Part shown: piece after piece, positions 1 through 9,110 of the stretch
Position numbering within the stretch: the first letter of the stretch is position 1
How the letters are laid out: the number at the start of each line of letters is the position of its first letter
Assembly: GCF_019426345.1 (NCBI RefSeq)
Contig: NZ_JAHLLW010000028.1
Location: 1 to 38,434, forward strand
Length of the DNA: 38,434 nucleotides
Direction of reading: 5' to 3'
DNA from: Marinomonas lutimaris
Lineage (GTDB): Bacteria > Pseudomonadota > Gammaproteobacteria > Pseudomonadales > Marinomonadaceae
Notes under the pieces: model-generated
The model's input: only the letters and a program-made list of their open reading frames with translations
What the model was told of the DNA's origin: nothing
The model's database searches: none
Program-made: the position numbers and the translations under genes

Positions 1-33
1 ACCCCCAATATTGGTTGTCCAACTATTGGGGGT
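1..33. repeat. Hairpin at the window edge
   Basis: A perfect 10-base inverted repeat (1-10 with 24-33) is extended by a TTGG/CCAA inner stem (11-14 with 19-22), with one bulged C at 23 and a TTGT loop. It lies 59 bases beyond the dnaQ stop, so it could act in 3' end formation of the dnaQ transcript. The bases that would show a T-run on the minus strand fall outside the window. A role as an intrinsic terminator is therefore plausible but unproven. Confidence 0.4.
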
Positions 34-92
34 CACTTCATCTTAGAGGGCATTTTTTATCTGTTGGATCATGAGCGCACTAAATCACTAAT

Positions 93-806
93 CTAATGCT
101 TAATCCGCCATAACGACTGTCCTGATTTTTTATCAATCAAATCCAGACGCTCTTCATGAAGTTTTAATTCATCTTCACTTGCTCGAATAATCTTCAAAGC
201 AGGGCGATTTTGAGAAAACCGACGAATTTCTTCGACTCCACCTTCCTCTTTGGATTCAGAATCAGAATTATTGGCAAGGCCAAGACTCGTCTGTCCACCT
301 GTCATCAACAAGTAAACGTCAGCAAGAATCTCTGAGTCTAAAAGAGCGCCGTGTAATTCACGATGAGAGTTGTCTATACCATAACGCTTACACAGGATAT
401 CTAGATTATTCTTTTGCCCCGGATGCTTTTTACGGGCATAAACCAAGCTATCAAACACACCACAAACTTCTGCGGTTTTAGGAAAGCCACCGATTCGGGC
501 AAACTCATGATCCATAAAGCCAATATCAAACGGGGCGTTATGAATAATAAGTTCAGCACCTTTTATAAAATCAAAAAACTCTTGAGCGATTTCATGAAAT
601 CGCGGCTTATCAGCCAGAAACTCGTTACTGATCCCATGGACTCGAAAAGCCTCTTCTTCTACTTCCCTATCAGGATTGATGTAAACGTGGAAATGTCGCT
701 TAGTCAGTTTACGACCAATCATTTCCACACAACCAATCTCGATAATACGGTGTCCTTGTTTTGGGTCTATACCAGTTGTTTCCGTATCAAGCACTACCTG
801 TCTCAT
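93..806 (-). CDS. dnaQ: DNA polymerase III epsilon subunit (3'-5' proofreading exonuclease)
   Basis: This is the proofreading subunit of the replicative polymerase core. The 237-residue protein carries all DEDDh exonuclease motifs: Exo I DTETTG at residues 7-12 (D7, E9), Exo II HNAPFD at 89-94, and Exo III with H152 and D157. The N-terminal domain ends near residue 170. The C-terminal tail after a Ser/Glu/Gly-rich linker (about 175-195) is where the family contacts the alpha subunit. Length is close to the usual 240. Its ATG overlaps the rnhA stop by four bases (ATGA), so it is the last gene of a yafS-rnhA-dnaQ operon. In E. coli the same genes are neighbours but rnhA and dnaQ are divergent; here they are co-directional. 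Confidence 0.97.
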   Translation of the reverse strand: MRQVVLDTETTGIDPKQGHRIIEIGCVEMIGRKLTKRHFHVYINPDREVEEEAFRVHGISNEFLADKPRFHEIAQEFFDFIKGAELIIHNAPFDIGFMDHEFARIGGFPKTAEVCGVFDSLVYARKKHPGQKNNLDILCKRYGIDNSHRELHGALLDSEILADVYLLMTGGQTSLGLANNSDSESKEEGGVEEIRRFSQNRPALKIIRASEDELKLHEERLDLIDKKSGQSLWRIKH

Positions 807-1246
807 GATGCCGCCCTTAATTCATCAATACCCTTATTTGCTAATTGGTCAGCAATTTCATTACCTTCTATGCCAGCATGACCTTTTACCCATTTCCAAG
901 TAACTTCATGATGCTGGCACTGCTCATCCAAAGCTTGCCATAGATCTTTATTTTTAACTGGCTGCTTAGAAGCCGTCATCCAGCCTTTTCGCTTCCAGCC
1001 AGACAACCACTCAGTAATGCCTTTTTGAACATAAGAGGAATCAGTATAGAGTGTTACTGAGCATTTTTCTTTCAACGCCCGAAGACCTTCTATTGCCCCC
1101 ATAAGCTCCATTCGATTATTAGTTGTGTCGTGCTCGCCACCACATAGGTGTTTTTCATGCTCACCAAAAGTAAGCCAAGCCCCCCAACCGCCAATACCTG
1201 GATTCCCCTTACAAGCACCATCTGTGTACATTACGACCTTTTTCAC
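803..1246 (-). CDS. rnhA: Ribonuclease HI
   Basis: RNase HI degrades the RNA strand of RNA-DNA hybrids, including R-loops and primer remnants. The 147-residue protein has the complete active site: D9 in [12 protein letters not shown]47 in NNRMEL, D69 in LYTDSSYV, H123 in KGHAG and D133, each one position before the E. coli numbering. The basic handle region (about 84-100, [11 protein letters not shown]) is present. The start is GTG at 1244-1246, sharing GTGA with the stop of the upstream methyltransferase gene. The 3' end overlaps dnaQ by four bases, so the three genes are probably translationally coupled. Confidence 0.97.
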   Translation of the reverse strand: MKKVVMYTDGACKGNPGIGGWGAWLTFGEHEKHLCGGEHDTTNNRMELMGAIEGLRALKEKCSVTLYTDSSYVQKGITEWLSGWKRKGWMTASKQPVKNKDLWQALDEQCQHHEVTWKWVKGHAGIEGNEIADQLANKGIDELRAAS

Positions 1247-1983
1247 TCTTTCATCTCTTTTGCTGTTGGGTTTGTTAATGGAGGCACTCTAACTCGAGCC
1301 CCTGACCAACGAGGTTTTAATGGAATAAAACGCCTTACCTGCTTGGTTGCCGTCATCACGTACACTCCACTAAAAGGCAGTTTTAAAGGCCTTAAAGCTT
1401 TATCAATCCAAGTAAAGCGCGACCGCCACTTACCACTCTGTAGTGGCGGCTCATAATAAACAAAACGTTTTGATTCTAAGGTCAAACCAGCCACTTTCAA
1501 CCAATCTTCTAGACGCTGATGAGCAATAAAGTGCCCACACCAAGGCGCCTTAATTTTTTTGGTAAATAGACGACAGAACCCCCATAAACTCCAAGGGTTA
1601 AAACCAACAATAACCAGCTTGCCACTTGGCAATAAGGTTCTTGCCGCTTCCCTTAAATCATCATGAGGAGTGGCTGATATATCCAACGTATGATGGAAAA
1701 CATGGACATCCACACCATCAGCCTCAAACGGCAGCTCACTTGCCCTAGCAACAATAGTATTACTAGGCGCTCCAAACTCTAAAACTGGCGCGATTAAAAT
1801 ACTTTCGCGCAAACGATGGTTCTGTAAAGAAAAATCCCTAAGAGGAGATTGACTCACTAAATAATAACCGACCGCAGAGTCAAGTTCAGAGGCTATCTCC
1901 TTGAGCTCTAATTGCAACAAACTCTCGCCTAGGTTACTTTTGTACCAATTTTGAAAAAATTGTCTTGATTGATCATCCAACAT
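1243..1983 (-). CDS. yafS: SAM-dependent methyltransferase, YafS type
   Basis: This is a 246-residue class I methyltransferase-like protein of the type found beside gloB and rnhA in many gammaproteobacteria (YafS in E. coli). The later part of the fold is clear: an acidic [20 protein letters not shown] segment at 81-100, then a [17 protein letters not shown] strand-loop at 119-135. The usual glycine-rich motif I (GxGxG), expected before residue 70, is not evident, so SAM binding may be altered. The substrate is unknown. It is the first gene of the yafS-rnhA-dnaQ operon and diverges from gloB across 96 bases. The symbol rests on synteny and the C-terminal motif. Confidence 0.78.
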   Translation of the reverse strand: MLDDQSRQFFQNWYKSNLGESLLQLELKEIASELDSAVGYYLVSQSPLRDFSLQNHRLRESILIAPVLEFGAPSNTIVARASELPFEADGVDVHVFHHTLDISATPHDDLREAARTLLPSGKLVIVGFNPWSLWGFCRLFTKKIKAPWCGHFIAHQRLEDWLKVAGLTLESKRFVYYEPPLQSGKWRSRFTWIDKALRPLKLPFSGVYVMTATKQVRRFIPLKPRWSGARVRVPPLTNPTAKEMKE

Positions 1984-2079
1984 ACAATGAATTCTCTATT
2001 TAAAACGGCATGACGGTGTATTTATTCTTTTATTGGCGCGTCATATGAAACACAACAAACTCTTAAAAGTAGGCATTTT

Positions 2080-2853
2080 ATGACTATCTTTCCGCTTCCC
2101 GCCTTCCAAGACAATTATATCTGGATAATCCAAGATAAAGATAGTTCAGACATCTGGGTCGTGGATCCAGGCAAGGCAGATGTTGTTTTAAATTACTGCC
2201 ATGAACAAAAAAAGACCTTAGCAGGCATTTTAATTACTCACCACCATAAAGATCACACAGGAGGAGTCGCTGAGCTAAAACAATACTCAAACTGTCCCGT
2301 TTATGGACCAGAACACCTTACAGATCTAGTCACTCATCCTGTCGATGAAAACGATCTAATTCAAGTTCTCTCACTCTCATTCAAGGCCATAGCAACACCG
2401 GGACACACCCTCGACCATCTATGCTACTTTTCAGCACAAGAACCTCCAATTTTGTTTAGCGGCGACACCCTATTTAAAGGCGGTTGTGGTCGCATAATGG
2501 AAGGCACACCTGAACAAATGCTAGCAGCGATGATGAAGATCTCAGACCTGCCAGATGATACGCTAATTTATGGTACCCACGAATACACCCTGGCCAACTA
2601 CCGCTTTGCACTTTCAGTAGAACCAGCCAACCAAGACCTAATAGAAAACAATAATGCGAGTCAAAAATTACGAGCTGTCGAAAAACCAACCTTACCCACA
2701 ACACTTAGCTTAGAGAAAAAAACTAACCCCTTCTTAAGAAGCCATATAGATGCTCTTAAAGTTCAAGCAGCACAACAACTTAACGAAATTCCAGCTGCAA
2801 ATTCTGTGGCTGCATTCAGCCAAGTTAGACGCGCCAAGGATAGTTTTAGTTGA
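2080..2853 (+). CDS. gloB: Hydroxyacylglutathione hydrolase (glyoxalase II)
   Basis: Glyoxalase II hydrolyses S-lactoylglutathione to D-lactate and glutathione, the second step of methylglyoxal detoxification in the cytoplasm. The 257-residue metallo-beta-lactamase fold protein has the binuclear metal motif THHHKDH (residues 53-59: H54, H56, D58, H59), H109 in TPGHT, bridging D129 in SGDT and H167 in GTHEYT. The C-terminal glutathione-site elements NPFLR (216-220) and the basic RRAKDSF end are present. A GTAGG-like ribosome site precedes the ATG by six bases. It diverges from the yafS operon and is followed at 54 bases by mltD, a common gammaproteobacterial arrangement. Confidence 0.96.
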   Translation: MTIFPLPAFQDNYIWIIQDKDSSDIWVVDPGKADVVLNYCHEQKKTLAGILITHHHKDHTGGVAELKQYSNCPVYGPEHLTDLVTHPVDENDLIQVLSLSFKAIATPGHTLDHLCYFSAQEPPILFSGDTLFKGGCGRIMEGTPEQMLAAMMKISDLPDDTLIYGTHEYTLANYRFALSVEPANQDLIENNNASQKLRAVEKPTLPTTLSLEKKTNPFLRSHIDALKVQAAQQLNEIPAANSVAAFSQVRRAKDSFS

Positions 2854-2907
2854 CCTATTGCGCTACAACCTTAAAATGTCGAAACTTTACTCAATTTTGT
2901 GACCTAA

Positions 2908-4557
2908 ATGATATATAAAATTTTATGGGTTTGCCTTGCCAGCCTAGCACTAAGTGCGTGCCAAACCACCTCAAAAGTAGAAAGAAATAACGCTTCCTCC
3001 GATCTTATAGATTCGTCTGAAGAGACCGATGTTGTAGAAGCAGATACAGAACAGTTAGGTTTCATTGATACGGTTCCTCCTATTGATGAATCCGCAACAG
3101 AAGACACAATTCCTACTGAAGAACCTGCTATCGCTGCCACAAAACCAAAAGCACCAGAAGACATTTGGGAAAGGGTGCGCGCAGGATTTCAACTAGACTT
3201 AGACATAGACCGCCCACGACTGTCATCACAGTTACGTTGGTTTAGCTCCCACCCATCGTATTTAGATAGAGTTTCAAAGCGTGGTGAACGCTACTTATAC
3301 TATATTGTTGGCGAACTCGAAAAAGCCGGCATTCCAACTGAAATCGCTTTATTACCTATCGTTGAGAGTGGCTTCGATCCTTTTGGATACAGCCATGGCC
3401 GCGCCTCTGGCCCTTGGCAATTCATCCCATCTACAGGTCAAATGTATGGACTTGATCAAACTTGGTGGTACGACGGTCGTAGAGATATTATTGGCTCAAC
3501 TCAAGCCGCGATTGCTTACTTAACGCGTTTAAATAAAATGTTTGATGGCAATTGGTTACATGCCCTTGCCTCTTATAACTCTGGCGAAGGTACCGTATTA
3601 AGAGCGATCAGAAAGAACAAGAAAGCAGGTAAACCGACCGATTTTTGGTCTCTGGACCTCCCTAAAGAAACTCGAGCCTACGTTCCAAAGCTGATTGCCC
3701 TAGCAAAAATCATTAAAAACCCAGAAAAGTACAACTACTCAACTTACTTCATTCCAAACAAGCCATATTTTGATGTCGTCAACATTGGCGGCCAACTCGA
3801 TCTAGCGCAGGCTGCGGACATGGCTGGAGTAAGTATAGATGAGGTGTACTTGCTGAACCCAGGTTTCAACCAATGGGCAACCTCTCCAGATGGCCCTCAC
3901 AGACTGTTAATGCCAGTTTCAAAGTCAAAGCAATTCAGAACCAAACTAGCAGAAATTCCTAGCAAAGAACGGGTTACTTGGGTCCGCTACACAGTAAAAG
4001 CTGGCGACAACTTGCTTCTCGTTGCCAAACAGCACAATACGACAGTCAATGTTCTGCAGGACGTCAATAAGATCTCCACCACTATGATTCGTGTTGGACA
4101 AGAACTGATGATCCCAGTTGCTGGCAATAATATAGAAAGCTATACACTTAGCTCTCATCAGCGCTTATTGGCCAAGCAATCTCATGCACCAAACCGCAAT
4201 CGCATAAAAATAAACTACACAGTTAACTCCGGTGATAGCTTATGGCTCATCTCAAACAAATACGGGGTAGATAGCAAGACACTGGCTCGATGGAACAACA
4301 TGGGGCTTGCTGATCCACTCCTACCAGGCAAGAAACTCGTTGTCTGGCTAGAACCTAAACAATCAGAAAACAGCACACGCAGCGTGATGAAGAAAGTGGT
4401 CTACACCATTCGCTCTGGTGAATCATTAGCTGTTGTGGCCAATAAATTCAAAGTGTCTGTAAATGATATTCGAGATTGGAACCCAAAGGTTGGCAGTAAA
4501 AAATACGTTCAACCAGGTGACCAAGTCACACTACTAGTGAATGTCGTTGGCGGTTAA
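2908..4557 (+). CDS. mltD: Membrane-bound lytic murein transglycosylase D
   Basis: This is an outer-membrane lipoprotein that cleaves peptidoglycan glycan strands to give 1,6-anhydromuramic ends. It has a lipoprotein signal with lipobox LSAC (C18). An acidic low-complexity linker (30-80) leads into an SLT lysozyme-like domain (about 85-270) with the catalytic glutamate in PIVESGFDP (E153) and the conserved GPWQFIPSTG and ALASYNSGEG motifs. Three LysM peptidoglycan-binding modules follow at about 359-403, 437-480 and 498-545. At 549 residues it is longer than the two-LysM E. coli protein, consistent with the extra module. A strong terminator follows the stop codon. Confidence 0.96.
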   Translation: MIYKILWVCLASLALSACQTTSKVERNNASSDLIDSSEETDVVEADTEQLGFIDTVPPIDESATEDTIPTEEPAIAATKPKAPEDIWERVRAGFQLDLDIDRPRLSSQLRWFSSHPSYLDRVSKRGERYLYYIVGELEKAGIPTEIALLPIVESGFDPFGYSHGRASGPWQFIPSTGQMYGLDQTWWYDGRRDIIGSTQAAIAYLTRLNKMFDGNWLHALASYNSGEGTVLRAIRKNKKAGKPTDFWSLDLPKETRAYVPKLIALAKIIKNPEKYNYSTYFIPNKPYFDVVNIGGQLDLAQAADMAGVSIDEVYLLNPGFNQWATSPDGPHRLLMPVSKSKQFRTKLAEIPSKERVTWVRYTVKAGDNLLLVAKQHNTTVNVLQDVNKISTTMIRVGQELMIPVAGNNIESYTLSSHQRLLAKQSHAPNRNRIKINYTVNSGDSLWLISNKYGVDSKTLARWNNMGLADPLLPGKKLVVWLEPKQSENSTRSVMKKVVYTIRSGESLAVVANKFKVSVNDIRDWNPKVGSKKYVQPGDQVTLLVNVVGG

Positions 4558-4574
4558 CTCTTTTCTACCTCAAC

Positions 4575-4607
4575 AAAAAAGGGCTGATGAAATCAGCCCT
4601 TTTTTTA
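4575..4607. terminator. Bidirectional intrinsic terminator between mltD and ppnP
   Basis: An 8-base perfect stem, GGGCTGAT (4581-4588) with ATCAGCCC (4592-4599), closes a GAA loop. It is followed by eight T on the plus strand and preceded by six A, so it can end mltD on the plus strand and ppnP on the minus strand. Confidence 0.93.
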
Positions 4608-4648
4608 TGCGTTACATATCAGAAATACAACCAATACTTTAAGCAGCA

Positions 4649-4939
4649 TTACTCATAGCGACAAAGATAAGCAGTCGTTTCCGTGACTTTCAATTGGAAA
4701 GTCTGGTTCGCCTCAACAATAAAAGTATCACCCTTAGCAAAGGTCTTCCAATCACTTTCTGTCGGCAATTTAACAGTCAAAGCCCCAGATACCACTGTCA
4801 TATATTCTCGCTGACTGGTACCAAACTCATACTCACCAACAGCCATAACACCAACAGTGGATGTGCCTTCAGCATTATCTAATGCAATAGATTTAACTTG
4901 ATCATCAAAATAGCTATTTACCTTTAACCCAGTGCTCAT
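4649..4939 (-). CDS. ppnP: Pyrimidine/purine nucleoside phosphorylase
   Basis: PpnP (formerly YaiE, DUF1255) is a small single-domain cupin that phosphorolyses a broad range of nucleosides to base and ribose 1-phosphate. The family pattern is clear: SVGVM-like [15 protein letters not shown], then [15 protein letters not shown], the DW pair and the TAYLCRYE C-terminus. I chose the ATG at 4937-4939 (96 residues). A GAGA stretch lies eight bases upstream, and an in-frame TTG two codons earlier lacks ribosome-site spacing. It lies 53 bases downstream of the LysR gene on the same strand and may be co-transcribed with it. Confidence 0.93.
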   Translation of the reverse strand: MSTGLKVNSYFDDQVKSIALDNAEGTSTVGVMAVGEYEFGTSQREYMTVVSGALTVKLPTESDWKTFAKGDTFIVEANQTFQLKVTETTAYLCRYE

Positions 4940-4992
4940 ATACAAGTTCTCATTTACGTTTTAAAAATATATGCTGTATCAACTAAATACAT

Positions 4993-5889
4993 TTACGTAT
5001 TTTTGTTGCCAACCATCTCTTCAATAATCCATTCTTTAAAGGCCGACATGGCAGACGTCACGGAGCGTCGCTTTTCATAAACCAAGTAAAAGGATCGCGC
5101 CGTAACCAAAGGCTGGTCAAACAACACCTTTAAGGTACCTGCTTCAATTTCGGGCATAACCAGATCCACATTGGACAAGGAAATACCTAAACCTTGAGCT
5201 GCGGCACCCGCTGTTAACGAACCACTAGAGAACATCAAACCACGACGAAACACCTTTGGATCCAAGCCGTTTTGCTTAAGCCAATCATGCCACTCATCTT
5301 TGCGTTTTGTAACATGAAGCAAAGGATAAAAACGCATATCTTCTGGTGTATTAATCGGTTGATCTGGACGAATTAGTTTTGGGTTACAAACAGGAGAAAG
5401 CTTGGCTGGCGTTAGAAAAAGCGACTCCACATCATCCCAATCGCCGTAGCCGAAATACACTGCCATATCAATATCACCAGCAGAAAAATCAATTAATCCT
5501 ATCGAAGAGCTTATCTCAATTTCAATGTCTGGGTATTGCTGCTGAAAACTTTCCATTCTTGGCATTAACCAGCGAGTAAGAAACGCTGGTGCAACGGCCA
5601 AGCGAAGAGATCCCGATTTTTGCTTACTTTTAAGCTCTGCGGTGGCGTTTTCCAACTGTTCAAAAATACTTTTTATTGGCTTTAAGTAAGACTCCCCAGC
5701 TTCCGTTAAGATCACTTTACGTTTAGTTCGACGAAATAGCTCAAGGTCTAGAAAACTTTCCAGACCTTTAATTTGATGACTAATTGCAGAAGGTGTGACA
5801 GACAATTCCTTGGCTGCCTTGTTGAAACTGCCATGGCGAGCGGCAGATTCAAAACACTTCAATGAATTTAGTGGGGGTAAACGATTAAT
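4993..5889 (-). CDS. LysR regulator of the GcvA subfamily, probably with an AUU start
   Basis: This is a GcvA-type LysR regulator with an N-terminal winged helix (FNKAAKELSVTPSAISHQIK), the FRRTKRKVILTEAG wing and a periplasmic-binding-like effector domain. The family N-terminus (RLPPLNSLKCFE, matching E. coli GcvA RLPPLNALRVFD) is encoded in frame upstream of the first ordinary start, TTG at 5860-5862. Between the preceding in-frame stop and that motif there is no ATG, GTG or TTG. An ATT at 5887-5889 would give INRLPPLNSL, with GGAG eight bases upstream, so I set the start there (298 residues). A one-base change in the CCCCC tract is the alternative. The target is unknown; ppnP is the nearest candidate and the DEAD-box gene lies upstream. 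Confidence 0.85.
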   Translation of the reverse strand: MNRLPPLNSLKCFESAARHGSFNKAAKELSVTPSAISHQIKGLESFLDLELFRRTKRKVILTEAGESYLKPIKSIFEQLENATAELKSKQKSGSLRLAVAPAFLTRWLMPRMESFQQQYPDIEIEISSSIGLIDFSAGDIDMAVYFGYGDWDDVESLFLTPAKLSPVCNPKLIRPDQPINTPEDMRFYPLLHVTKRKDEWHDWLKQNGLDPKVFRRGLMFSSGSLTAGAAAQGLGISLSNVDLVMPEIEAGTLKVLFDQPLVTARSFYLVYEKRRSVTSAMSAFKEWIIEEMVGNKNT

Positions 5890-5996
5890 AAGCTCATCTC
5901 CAATAGATAAGGAAGATTAATCAATAGCGTGAATACAGCTCACCTGTCAATTAATAAAATCTAACCCTTTAGATAATTAACAAAAAACAACAAAGA

Positions 5997-7343
5997 CTAT
6001 TCGTCTTCATCGCCAACATTGTCTGGCGCAGCAAAACGCTTAGGTGGCAATTTAAACGCATCAAAACCATCTTGCTGATTATCATGGAAGCGCGCTTTAC
6101 CTGCTGGCTTTTTATTCGTTTTCTTAGGTGCCTTCACTGGTGCTTTAGAACTGTTCTTCTTGCTAGCTTTACTAACAGGCTTCGGCGGAAGCAAACCTTT
6201 AAACTTAGGTTCAAGACCTTCAATAGATTCTGTCACAAAGGTCTTTTGCAGGAAAACCTCTATTGCTTTGAAATTCACCCAGTCTTTAGGCCCAACCAAA
6301 GAATAAGCATCACCTTTAAATCCAGCACGACCAGTACGACCGGTTCTATGAACAAACTCTTCGGCTTGCTTTGGCAAATCAAAGTTAAAAACATGAGACA
6401 CACTGGCAATGTCCAAACCACGGGAAGCGACATCGGTACTTACCAATACATCAAACTGCCCTTTCGCAAAGCTTTCCATAGTTTTATTACGAGCACTTTG
6501 AGACAAGTTACCATTCAAAGCTTGAGTACTTAACCCCCAACCCGCAATGATCTCGGATAAACGCACGGTATCAGTTTTCGTTGCCGTAAAGACAATGGCT
6601 TGTTTAATGGTTTGGCCCACTAACAAGTGTTTCAGCAAGGCTTCTTTATGATCCAAATGATCGCACAGCAAAACATGCTGAGAGATATCGGTGTGCTCAT
6701 CAAAACCTTGACCAATAGCAACTCGTGACGGCTCTCGCAAAAGCTCACCAGCGATTTCACTTACTTCGGTATTATCTAGCGTTGCAGAAAAGAACAAAGT
6801 TTGACGCTGACGATGACTTGCTGCCGCATTAATAGCTCGCATTGCATCAGCAAAACCTAAATCCAACATGCGATCCGCTTCATCTAAAATCAGCAGTTCA
6901 AGCCCTTCCAGAAAAACGTGACGCTGCTTTAAGTGATCAACCAAACGACCTGGTGTCGCCACAATAAAATGCGGGTCTTTTTGCAAGGATTTATGTTGAT
7001 CATTAAAGTTCTCGCCACCTTGAATCAAGATAGAGGTAAAACGGCTCGCGGCTAACAAAAGACGCAATTGAGCAAAAACCTGCTTTGCCAACTCGCGAGT
7101 TGGCACTAAAATCACTACTCGTGGATCACGCTTAGACAAAGCTTTTTTCTTGTAAACTCGATGCAACGCAGGCAAAAGATAGGCAAGTGTTTTTCCCGAA
7201 CCTGTTTTTGACGACGCCAACAAGTCTCTACCAGCCATTGCTTCTGGAATAGCACGAGCTTGAATCTCAGTTGCCTCATCAAACCCCAAATGGCCAATGG
7301 ACTTTAAAATGCGATTATCAAAACCAAATTCTTCGAATAACAA
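5997..7343 (-). CDS. DEAD-box ATP-dependent RNA helicase, SrmB/RhlE-like
   Basis: An RNA helicase likely to act in ribosome assembly or mRNA turnover. Both RecA domains are complete. Domain 1 has a Q motif (EIQARAIP), Walker A SKTGSGKT (45-52), PTREL (81-85), TPGR (130-133), DEAD (154-157) and SAT (186-188). Domain 2 has STDVASRGLD and HRTGRTGR (332-339). A basic Lys/Pro/Ser-rich tail (about 375-430) probably binds RNA. The only in-frame start is TTG at 7341-7343, placed seven bases after a strong AAGGGG ribosome site. The family members SrmB, RhlE and others cannot be separated with certainty from sequence alone; SrmB is the best match. Confidence 0.93.
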   Translation of the reverse strand: MLFEEFGFDNRILKSIGHLGFDEATEIQARAIPEAMAGRDLLASSKTGSGKTLAYLLPALHRVYKKKALSKRDPRVVILVPTRELAKQVFAQLRLLLAASRFTSILIQGGENFNDQHKSLQKDPHFIVATPGRLVDHLKQRHVFLEGLELLILDEADRMLDLGFADAMRAINAAASHRQRQTLFFSATLDNTEVSEIAGELLREPSRVAIGQGFDEHTDISQHVLLCDHLDHKEALLKHLLVGQTIKQAIVFTATKTDTVRLSEIIAGWGLSTQALNGNLSQSARNKTMESFAKGQFDVLVSTDVASRGLDIASVSHVFNFDLPKQAEEFVHRTGRTGRAGFKGDAYSLVGPKDWVNFKAIEVFLQKTFVTESIEGLEPKFKGLLPPKPVSKASKKNSSKAPVKAPKKTNKKPAGKARFHDNQQDGFDAFKLPPKRFAAPDNVGDEDE

Positions 7344-7402
7344 ACAAACACCCCTTCAAAACTAAAATACTACGCGAACAACGCGTCACGTCTAATTCGC
7401 GC

Positions 7403-7408
7403 ATTATA
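7403..7408 (-). promoter_or_regulatory. Probable -10 box of the DEAD-box helicase promoter
   Basis: The minus strand reads a consensus TATAAT here, about 60 bases before the helicase TTG start. The -35 hexamer at standard spacing is a poor match, so the promoter call rests on the -10 box and its position. Confidence 0.4.
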
Positions 7409-7429
7409 ACCTAGACGGGGGCAAATTCG

Positions 7430-7975
7430 TTATGCATCTTGCATTAAAAGATAGCTTTTACCGGCGCTTATTATCCCCATACCAACACCTTTCGGTGTCT
7501 CGACCTGTTCAAGGCTTTCGGCAATACCATAAAACACATTTCGCCCTACCAAAGCCTTCATACCATAACGCATTGAAATATAAGGCCGCTCTTCTTCCTT
7601 ATACCAATCCATCCAAAGATCGCAATCAATCCCAAGCACCAGAACATCGTCAGTTTGCGTCACAAATTCTATTGCTCGACCAAGTTCGGTCTCTATCCAT
7701 TGCCAACGAGTAACAAGAAAAGGAGCATCTTCAACTTGAATTCGAACCTTCTCGACAGGCGTTACTAAAAAATGCTCACCATTTTCAAACCACAATATTC
7801 GGCTAAACATAGTTACCATTGAAGAACGCTTTATCCTGCCACCTTCATGAAACCATTCACCATTCGCTTTAATCAACATATCCATATCACCGCAGAAAGG
7901 TGGTTTCCAATTATGCACAGGTGGCAGGCTAGAAGACTCTGCCTCAGAAAGACCTTTTAATTCTATATTTGACAT
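7430..7975 (-). CDS. DUF1285 domain protein
   Basis: A 181-residue cytoplasmic protein that matches the DUF1285 pattern: an N-terminal WxPPFCGDMDM-like segment (residues 23-34), GEWFHEGGRIKR (39-50), then SRILWFENGEHFLVTPVEKVRIQVEDAPF. Members are widespread in Proteobacteria; structures are known but no reaction is established. The ATG at 7973-7975 follows a GAGAGGG ribosome site. It is transcribed toward the helicase gene, with 86 bases between them. No signal peptide or membrane segment is visible. Confidence 0.85.
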   Translation of the reverse strand: MSNIELKGLSEAESSSLPPVHNWKPPFCGDMDMLIKANGEWFHEGGRIKRSSMVTMFSRILWFENGEHFLVTPVEKVRIQVEDAPFLVTRWQWIETELGRAIEFVTQTDDVLVLGIDCDLWMDWYKEEERPYISMRYGMKALVGRNVFYGIAESLEQVETPKGVGMGIISAGKSYLLMQDA

Positions 7976-8145
7976 AATCCCTCTCTATAAGATTAGCGCG
8001 CCTCACTTCATCAACAATATTATTCAACTTCCAAGCAAAGCCTTGAATTCATTTCACTGTTAGAATAACGCCAACAAACATCACGAGACGCAGACCAAAA
8101 CCTTTGTACAATATTATCTGCCTCGTCTACATAGAGTGTGACATT

Positions 8146-9105
8146 ATGAAATCGGAATTAGCAAAAAAGCTTCAAGATCCTAGTCGAGGCGTTTACTTCA
8201 TTGGCACAACACCACCAAAGTCCTCTCTTGGAGAAGAACAACTAGAACAAGTAAGTCAAAAGCTACTTGAGCGCCTTGATAATATCGACGTCGATGGTTT
8301 AATTGTTTATGACATTCAAGACGAAACCAGTCGCATTGACAAGCCACGCCCTTTTCCTTTCATGGAAACTCATGACCCACGAGCTTGGTCAAAGCGCCTT
8401 CACCAACAATCCGATAAACCCGTAATTACTTACAAATCTGTCTCATCACGTAGCCCTGAAGAATTTTCCGGCTGGTTAACCGAAGCATGGGAACAGTATG
8501 GCATTCGTGATTTGGTACTGGTTGGCTCACCGTCTTCAAATGGTGATATTAAACTGCCATTGCCACAAGCTTATGAAACCCTAAAAGCATCACCTCATGA
8601 GTTTAATCTTGGCGGTGTGACCATTGCAGAACGTCATGCCAAAAAAGGTGACGAGCATTTACGCCTATTGAAAAAATCCGAGTCAGGTTGTGAGTTCTTT
8701 ATTTCACAAGCCGTTTATAACCACCAAGCGACCGCAGACCTAATCAGCCGCTACGCAAGAACCTGCAAAGAAAAAGGCGAAACACCTAAACGTATCATTT
8801 TGACCTTCACACCATGTGGTAGTGCCAAAACACTTGAATTTATGGAGTGGTTAGGAATTTCCGTACCAGATGCAACTAAGCACCGTATTTTGGATGCTCA
8901 AGCGCCACTAGAAGAGTCTATTAAAATTTGCCGTAACGCATTAGAACAAATCATTGAAACCGCACTACCACTTGATGTTCCACTTGGTTTAAACATCGAA
9001 AGCTTAACCAACCGAAAAGAAGAAATTGACGCCTCTATCCAGCTTTACAAGCTACTAAAAGCGACACTAGATCTTAAGCTTGCTGAGCAGTCTCTGTCTA
9101 AATAG
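8146..9105 (+). CDS. Methylenetetrahydrofolate reductase-like protein
   Basis: A TIM-barrel protein resembling the methylenetetrahydrofolate reductase family. Recognisable elements are the opening VYFIGTTPPK strand, VDGLIVYDIQDE, a Lys-rich central part ending in LKKSESGCEFFISQAVYNHQA, which matches the family's K-GA-F-TQ-F segment, and TPKRIILTFTPCG. The reading frame opens at a TTG at 8104, but the ATG at 8146-8148 (319 residues) gives the natural family N-terminus, so I use it. It is more divergent than MetF itself and may work on another folate or flavin substrate. It stands alone on the plus strand, convergent with the heptosyltransferase gene. Confidence 0.75.
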   Translation: MKSELAKKLQDPSRGVYFIGTTPPKSSLGEEQLEQVSQKLLERLDNIDVDGLIVYDIQDETSRIDKPRPFPFMETHDPRAWSKRLHQQSDKPVITYKSVSSRSPEEFSGWLTEAWEQYGIRDLVLVGSPSSNGDIKLPLPQAYETLKASPHEFNLGGVTIAERHAKKGDEHLRLLKKSESGCEFFISQAVYNHQATADLISRYARTCKEKGETPKRIILTFTPCGSAKTLEFMEWLGISVPDATKHRILDAQAPLEESIKICRNALEQIIETALPLDVPLGLNIESLTNRKEEIDASIQLYKLLKATLDLKLAEQSLSK

Positions 9106-9110
9106 TCTTT

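Noticed and set aside
1..92. tRNA gene downstream of dnaQ, by analogy with E. coli aspV
   Set aside because: The stretch folds as one hairpin; no cloverleaf, T-loop (GTTCGA) or CCA end is present.
414..881. 155-codon open frame on the plus strand opposite dnaQ
   Set aside because: It lies entirely over dnaQ and rnhA coding sequence, has no ribosome site and no recognisable domains; a shadow frame.
2474..2704. Open frame on the minus strand inside gloB
   Set aside because: Fully within gloB, whose catalytic motifs are intact; no family resemblance.
8104..8145. N-terminal extension of the MetF-like gene from TTG
   Set aside because: The first 14 residues do not fit the family, and the ATG at 8146 gives the natural N-terminus.
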